Assembly: GCF_008831285.2 (NCBI RefSeq) | Contig: NW_022204780.1 | Location: 1 to 34,145 of the forward strand | Direction of reading: 5' to 3' | Source: Nymphaea colorata | Lineage: Eukaryota; Streptophyta; Magnoliopsida; Nymphaeales; Nymphaeaceae | Length of the DNA stretch: 34,145 bases | Shown here: one piece after another, positions 30,105 through 34,145 of the stretch | Layout: every line of letters starts with the position of its first letter | Position numbering within the stretch: the stretch's first letter is position 1 | Notes under the pieces: model-generated | Database searches by the model: none | Told to the model about the DNA's origin: nothing | The model's input: the letters and a program-made list of their open reading frames with translations, nothing else | Made by a program: the position numbers and the translations under genes

Positions 30105-30944
30105 ATGGAAAAGCGAAAAAAAGATAAAGCGGACCACGAGTCTAAATTCTTCAAGAAAAAATCAAAAGCACAGCTGGTAGTTTGTCGTTCCCCCGAGAGG
30201 TACGCACACCTGGGGAAATAAGTTCTAGAATAGACCAAGGAAAGCTTCACTGCAAAACCAGCCATCCGTAAAAGTGCTACCTCCTGCAAAAAGACGAAAG
30301 AAAACCTCGATAAGACCGCCTCCCTTACCAGCTTTCACGCCAAGAATGGCTACTCCAATACTCGATACCTCACAGAAACCCTGCCCACCAAGCAGTCCAA
30401 GGAACGCCAGAAGAAACTAGTCAAGAGCAGCCTCATCAGTCCGTAAAGGACGACTTTCCAGGATGTCTTCGCCAGGGAGGGCAAGGACCGCCTCTCACTT
30501 AACGATACCAAAAAGCAAAAAAACCCATAGAGCAATACCAAGAAGGGTTCCTCTACTCTCTGCGAGGAGATTTCAATGAAGGAGCTGACCGGTGCTCGCA
30601 GGGACATCCAAAACGCCATAAAACGTACCTGCATGAAGGATTCAATCAGTAAAAAGGAATTTCTGAAGATAACCAACGAATATTAGAAGCTGATCACCCG
30701 TATCGTATTTTCGGAAATGGTGGACCACGGTAACAAGCCTGAGTACGTGGCGACTGAAGACGAGGAGGAGGAGTCTTTGACTTTCCGGGTGGAGAAGGAG
30801 GCGGGTCGGGAGGTCTGTCCCGGTCTTCAGCTCCAGAACATAAAGAAGATGAAGATTGACGACTACCAGGACGAGTTCATGGCTCACTATGACGAGTTGA
30901 GTGAATCTTGGAAGCGTGATATTGCAGCACAGCGTAGATTTTGA
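30105..30944 (+). CDS. Hypothetical Lys/Glu-rich protein
   Basis: One uninterrupted frame of 279 residues from ATG 30105 (MEKRKKDKADHESKFFKKKS) to TGA 30942-30944, with six UAR codons as Glu, no intron and no slip. The N-terminal two thirds are basic and probably disordered; an ordered segment follows (SMKELTGARRDIQNAIKRTC, SISKKEFLKITNEYEKLITR), then an acidic run TEDEEEESLTF and a C-terminal helix IDDYQDEFMAHYDELSESWK. The SISKKEFLKIT stretch has an EF-hand-like helix spacing but lacks a clear calcium loop. No family is recognised. The length of the open frame and its even codon use make it a real gene. Confidence 0.75.
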
Positions 30945-31265
30945 ATATTTTTCTCAATAATTACTAAACAAGAATCAGTAAATGAGATTACATGACTGGT
31001 GGGAGTTTTTATCATGGGATTGATCTCCATAGCATTGGCTTGCTGTTTGTGAGTGCTAATTCATTTAATAATAATATTAGATGGGATGGAAGGTAATTTT
31101 TTGGTGATGTTGTAGTTTTAAATAACTATTAAAAAAATGCATATATCAAAGCCGGAGAGAAGATAACCGGAGTGGTTCTGAAACTAAAAAAAACCAATTG
31201 TATGTCTGCCCTTTATAACTGTCGTCTTTATTTACTTTCCTTATTATAAATTCTTAATCAGTGAA
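30945..31265 (+). other. Intergenic region, no convincing gene
   Basis: A/T-rich 321 bases between the hypothetical gene and NAD kinase-like copy 2. A frame from 30991 stays open for about 90 codons if UAR is Glu, but its composition (Asn, Phe, Tyr, Leu from A/T-rich sequence) is what noncoding DNA gives under a one-stop code. A short hydrophobic frame (MGLISIALACCL) is also present. Neither is annotated. Confidence 0.4.
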
Positions 31266-32370
31266 ATGAGGCTGAATCTCATCGTCATACTTTTGGCCAT
31301 ATGCATCGCATCATCTCGCAGGATAGACAGGAAGAATGAAAAAACGATCAATGCTCTAATAGATGGGAGGATATTCGATGAGGAATAAACTTTTAAACTT
31401 ATTTAAGAAGCAGCATTGGCCTTAAACTCCAAAGGACCAGCTTAATTCTACTTTATTGACCAAAAGGTCCTTTAGAAGATGGTCAAGCGACATCCCGAAT
31501 ACAAATCCCATTAATTTAAGCATGAAATCCACCAGAACATTGTTGATTATTAATACCTATTGGAGGTGACGGTACGATCCTTTAGGGAATTAAATATTTC
31601 AGAAGTCAAATACCGCCCATCCTCTCTTTTAAGGCTGGCACATTGGCTTTATGTGCAGGTTCAAAAAGGATGACATCAAAAACGTAGTGTAAAAGTTGGC
31701 TGACTATCACGAGGATATATTCCATCCCTTTCGAAATTTCCAAAGAAATGAGATTAGAATCGAAGGTTTTCAACCCTAAAAAGAAGGATTCTCAACCTCT
31801 GGCAAGAGTATCAATCAATGAGGTCCACATCTTCAAAAAAGGCCATGAGAGAATCAAGCTGAAGATTTGGGTAAATGATTACTCCTACTTCAACTACTGC
31901 CAATGGGATTATCTTCTCCGCTCCTACCGGAACAACTTCCAAATCGCTTACCCTCGATGGTCCTATCCTGCATAAAGGAGTCAACGGCATCCTGATTGTC
32001 CCAGTCCAGCCAAATAGTCTCTCTTTCCGACCGATCATCTTTCCCTGTGACAGTGTCATCAAAGTTAAAGTATTGCCTATTCTATAAAGCTTCAAAACGA
32101 CTCCAGAGGCGGTGCTATTGTCAGCCACGACGGGCATCATAGTGACGATTTTGACATCGACCAAGAGATCATCATAACAAGGGCAAAAAACGATGTCATA
32201 TGTACTGATTCTATGATTGAGTTTACGAATACAAGAAGGGAGAAGGGAAAATGCCGACATGGATCCAGAGGCTGAAGTATTACTTAGGGTGGAACCAAAG
32301 GTATAGAGGGCCTTCGGAAGATTTTTGGTCGGATAATAGCACGTCGGCTTGCAGGAGGGATGATGATTGA
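31266..32370 (+). CDS. NAD kinase-like protein, copy 2 (signal peptide, altered active site)
   Basis: ATG 31266 opens MRLNLIVILLAICIASSRRI, a signal-peptide-like leader absent from copy 1. The Gly-rich motif IGGDGTILEGIKYF is kept, as are SINEVHIF and VPVQPNSLSFRPIIFPCDS. The substrate loop, however, reads TANGIIFSAPTGTTSKSLTL with DGP where active enzymes and copy 1 have GDG and TPTGSTAYSLSAGGP. UAA aligns with GAG/GAA of the other copies at several sites. After a 20-nt intron at 32070 the frame gives LQNDSRGGAIVSHDG, then the shared tail PTWIQRLKYYLGWN and TGA 32368-32370. Slips are needed near 31,565, 31,650, 31,750, 31,880 and 32,245. It is a secretory-pathway member, possibly not catalytic, or a decaying copy. 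Confidence 0.82.
32070..32089 (+). other. 20-nt intron of NAD kinase-like copy 2
   Basis: GTATTGCCTATTCTATAAAG. Removal gives VIKVK-LQNDSRGGAIVSHDG, the conserved end of the NAD kinase fold. An A lies six bases from the 3' end. Same position as in copies 1 and 3. Confidence 0.88.
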
Positions 32371-32760
32371 TACCAGCTTTATGGATATCTATATGTTTTA
32401 TAGTTGAATAAGGACGCTGAGGAGGATTATCTTTTGTTTATTGCCAAATAATCCAGCATTTAGTTATGAGCATATGATTGCTTTTTAGAACTGGCGTATC
32501 GTCTTAGGATCAGATAGAAAAATAGGTCATGGATTTATGCTCTCTCATAATCTTTTAACGAAGGTCTGAAGAAGCAAGCGAGGATGATCACTTGCGAGCA
32601 TTTTCATTTTTGTTCTTCCTACGCAGGCAAGGTTTGGCTATTCGCTCGATGCTTCTTCCAACTTCTGAGCAGGCTAGCTTCAAAAAAGGCTGTCTTTTTG
32701 GAATGTTGGGAAGGTTACTCTTTGTAGTAGCTTGCTATTGTAATTATAATTGATATACAA
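32371..32760 (+). other. Intergenic region between NAD kinase-like copies 2 and 3
   Basis: This 390-base stretch separates the tandem copies. I see no gene. It contains an imperfect inverted repeat: GAAGAAGCAAGCGAG at about 32568-32582 and CTCGATGCTTCTTC at about 32645-32658, spaced by some 60 bases. Its significance is unknown; it may simply be chance in short repetitive words. Confidence 0.4.
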
Positions 32761-33867
32761 ATGAAGATAAGGATCCTCATGCTGTTGGCAGTCTTAGTGA
32801 TTGGTTAATCTCGAAAGATAAACACAAATGAAAGCATCATCTCTGTGCTTGTTATGGGGAAGAATATGGATGATATCTTTGAACCGATTTAAGAAGTAGC
32901 AAAAGCTTTTGTATCACGAGGACCAACTGAGCTATACTTTGGCGATTCAATGTTTTATGACAAGATGGCCAAAGTCCATCCTGAGTACAAGCCAAATGCA
33001 TTCGTTCCTAGCTTGCATCAAAAGGCTATTGACTATATCGTCACCATCGGAGGAGACGGGACCATTCTGACTGCAATTAATCATTTCAATGATTCGGTGC
33101 CTCCCGTTATCTCCTTCTCAAAGGGAACATTGGGTTTTTTGTGTAGTTCCAAGTGAAGGACATAAAGACAGTCGTGGAGAAGGTTTCTGATTATCACCGT
33201 GGAAAAATCCCCATGCCTTTCTAGATTTCCGAGGCGATCAAACTTGAATCAAAAATACGGAACTTTAAAAATGAATCTGATGTTCCTGTAGTGAGAGGAA
33301 GCATCAACGAGGTGCAAATAATCAAGAAGGATCACCAGAGGATCAGACTATAAATGTGGCTTAACGATAAATACCTGACTTAGACTGCAGGAGAAGGAAT
33401 TATCATATCCACTCCGACTGGATCAACGGGATATCTCTAGCTGCAGGAGGCCCTATATTGTAAAACGGAGTAATGGGATTGCTCTTGTTCCAATGACGCC
33501 AAACAGTCTAGCTTTTCGACCAATCATTTTCTCCTCGACAGCACCATCAAGATTAGAGTAAAATCTGTTGCTATAAAGCTCAAAAAGGGATCGAGGAGAG
33601 TCGCATTGATAAATTCGACGGGCATTTAACTGAGGAATTCGGTTTCGACCAGGAGTTGGTAATTGGACGATCAAGTCACGACATCATATGTACGAATGGG
33701 ATGATTGAGTTTTCGAGTAGAGGAAAGATGAGGCGAGAATGCCGACATACTTTGAACGGGTGAGGTGCTTCCTTGGCTGGAACCAGAACTACAAAGACCA
33801 CGAGGTGGAGGATGGCCCTGCTAGAGAAACCTATGCTTGCAAGCAAGAGGACATTGAAGATGATTGA
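32761..33867 (+). CDS. NAD kinase-like protein, copy 3 (signal peptide)
   Basis: ATG 32761 opens MKIRILMLLAVLVIGESRKI, a signal-peptide-like leader. The catalytic landmarks are DYIVTIGGDGTILTAINHFN, PPVISFSKGTLGFLC, GSINEVQIIKK, ETAGEGIIISTPTGSTGY (GDG is GEG) and PNSLAFRPIIFPLDSTIKIR. The tail GHLTEEFGFDQELVIGRSSH and PTYFERVRCFLGWNQNYKDH is shared in part with copies 1 and 2; TGA 33865-33867. A 21-nt candidate intron is at 33558. Slips are needed near 33,150, 33,435, 33,610 and 33,735. About 360 residues. Motifs suggest a working enzyme if the slips are sequence errors. It is the last gene, about 190 bases from the telomere. Confidence 0.88.
33558..33578 (+). other. Probable 21-nt intron of NAD kinase-like copy 3
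   Basis: Segment GTAAAATC...CTATAAAG at exactly the site of the proven introns in copies 1 and 2, with GTA start, AG end and an A six bases from the 3' end. Because it is a multiple of three without TGA, frame does not prove removal. Confidence 0.65.
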
Positions 33868-34060
33868 TATAGAATGTAAGATTGATGTATTTGCAACCGA
33901 TGTTAGGCGGATCATAAATTATTCACCAAGGGTATCATCTTTACAGCATTTGCAATAGGGACGGATGCTCTAAAAGTTCGAATAAATATACAATCGTTTG
34001 ATCTTTAATTGCTACGTATTATGATGATATTATGCTATTCTAGCATTCATAATCAATTGG
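33868..34060 (+). other. Subtelomeric spacer
   Basis: A/T-rich 193 bases between the last stop codon and the telomere array. No gene or repeat is seen. The junction is AATCAATTGG followed directly by the TTGGGG units. Confidence 0.6.
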
Positions 34061-34145
34061 TTGGGGTTGGGGTTGGGGTTGGGGTTGGGGTTGGGGGTTG
34101 GGGTTGGGGTTGGGGTTGGGGTTGGGGTTGGGGTTGGGGTTGGGG
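34061..34145 (+). repeat. Telomere array (TTGGGG)14, G-rich strand toward the end
   Basis: Fourteen uninterrupted TTGGGG units reach the last base; the sixth (34091-34097) has five G. T2G4 is the telomere of Tetrahymena and other oligohymenophoreans, which fits a peritrich and excludes T4G4 spirotrichs. The G-rich strand runs 5' to 3' outward, so this is a true right chromosome end. Confidence 0.97.

Noticed and set aside
241-33867. Common ciliate code with UAA/UAG as glutamine
   Set aside because: At least ten UARs fall on near-invariant Glu sites (APE motif, FEN1 ligand, NE motif, YEG of MORN) and align with GAA/GAG in paralogs. A few sites, such as LPxFR in the flippase, would tolerate Gln, but none requires it.
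34061-34145. Tandem array as CRISPR or satellite
   Set aside because: Six-base TTGGGG units at the contig end, without spacers, are telomeric.

Overview
This window is the end of a ciliate macronuclear chromosome, most likely from a peritrich (sessilid, Vorticella/Zoothamnium-like). The last 85 bases are a TTGGGG telomere array; no telomere is seen at the left edge. Read with UGA as the only stop and UAA/UAG as glutamate (the peritrich nuclear code, NCBI table 30), the many short open frames join into about 24 tightly packed protein genes. The glutamate reading, rather than the common ciliate glutamine reading, rests on UAR codons at near-invariant Glu positions: the APE motif of a NEK-type kinase, a catalytic metal ligand of FEN1, the YEG motif of MORN repeats and the NE motif of NAD kinase. 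It also rests on direct comparison of three NAD-kinase paralogs inside the window, where UAR aligns with GAA/GAG.

Genes are interrupted by minute introns. Fourteen are supported by restoration of a conserved reading frame: twelve are exactly 20 nt and two are 19 nt. All begin GTA, end AG, and have an A exactly six bases from the 3' end. Three more 21-nt candidates fit the same pattern but do not change frame.

Layout, left to right: 3' end of an unknown gene (1-104); P4-type ATPase lipid flippase (241-3818,+); coiled-coil protein (3921-5109,-); unknown protein (5414-6068,+); RBX1-like RING protein (6162-6446,+); myristoylation-type MORN-repeat protein (6792-7990,+); CFAP57/WDR65 ciliary protein (7978-11899,+); LRR protein (11972-13454,-) and a large protein with a possible RelA/SpoT-like domain plus a zinc motif (13493-15749,-), possibly one gene; small basic protein (15976-16407,-); mitochondrial ribosomal mS35-like protein (16461-16913,-); tRNA-Lys(CTT) (17204-17276,-); HMG-box protein (17346-18189,-); FEN1 (18480-19531,+); Cys-motif mitochondrial-type protein (19617-20243,-) divergent from a heat-shock factor (20299-21143,+); NEK-like kinase (21243-22292,+); unknown protein (22349-23112,-); methionyl-tRNA synthetase (23156-25030,-); secreted GH26 mannanase (25027-26076,-); secreted Pro-rich/charged protein (26132-26957,-); small protein (27104-27336,+); NAD kinase-like copy 1 (27468-28523,-); two unknown proteins (28809-30016 and 30105-30944,+); NAD kinase-like copies 2 and 3 (31266-32370 and 32761-33867,+), both with signal peptides; subtelomere and telomere.

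The content is a mix of housekeeping (DNA repair, translation, ubiquitin ligase), cilium structure (CFAP57, perhaps the coiled-coil and MORN proteins) and subtelomeric accessory genes (NAD kinase-like family). Many conserved genes in the first 14 kb need single-base frame corrections, mostly as if one base were missing, whereas several genes between 16 and 31 kb are fully intact. This looks more like uneven sequence accuracy than biology, but it limits the exact boundaries given here.
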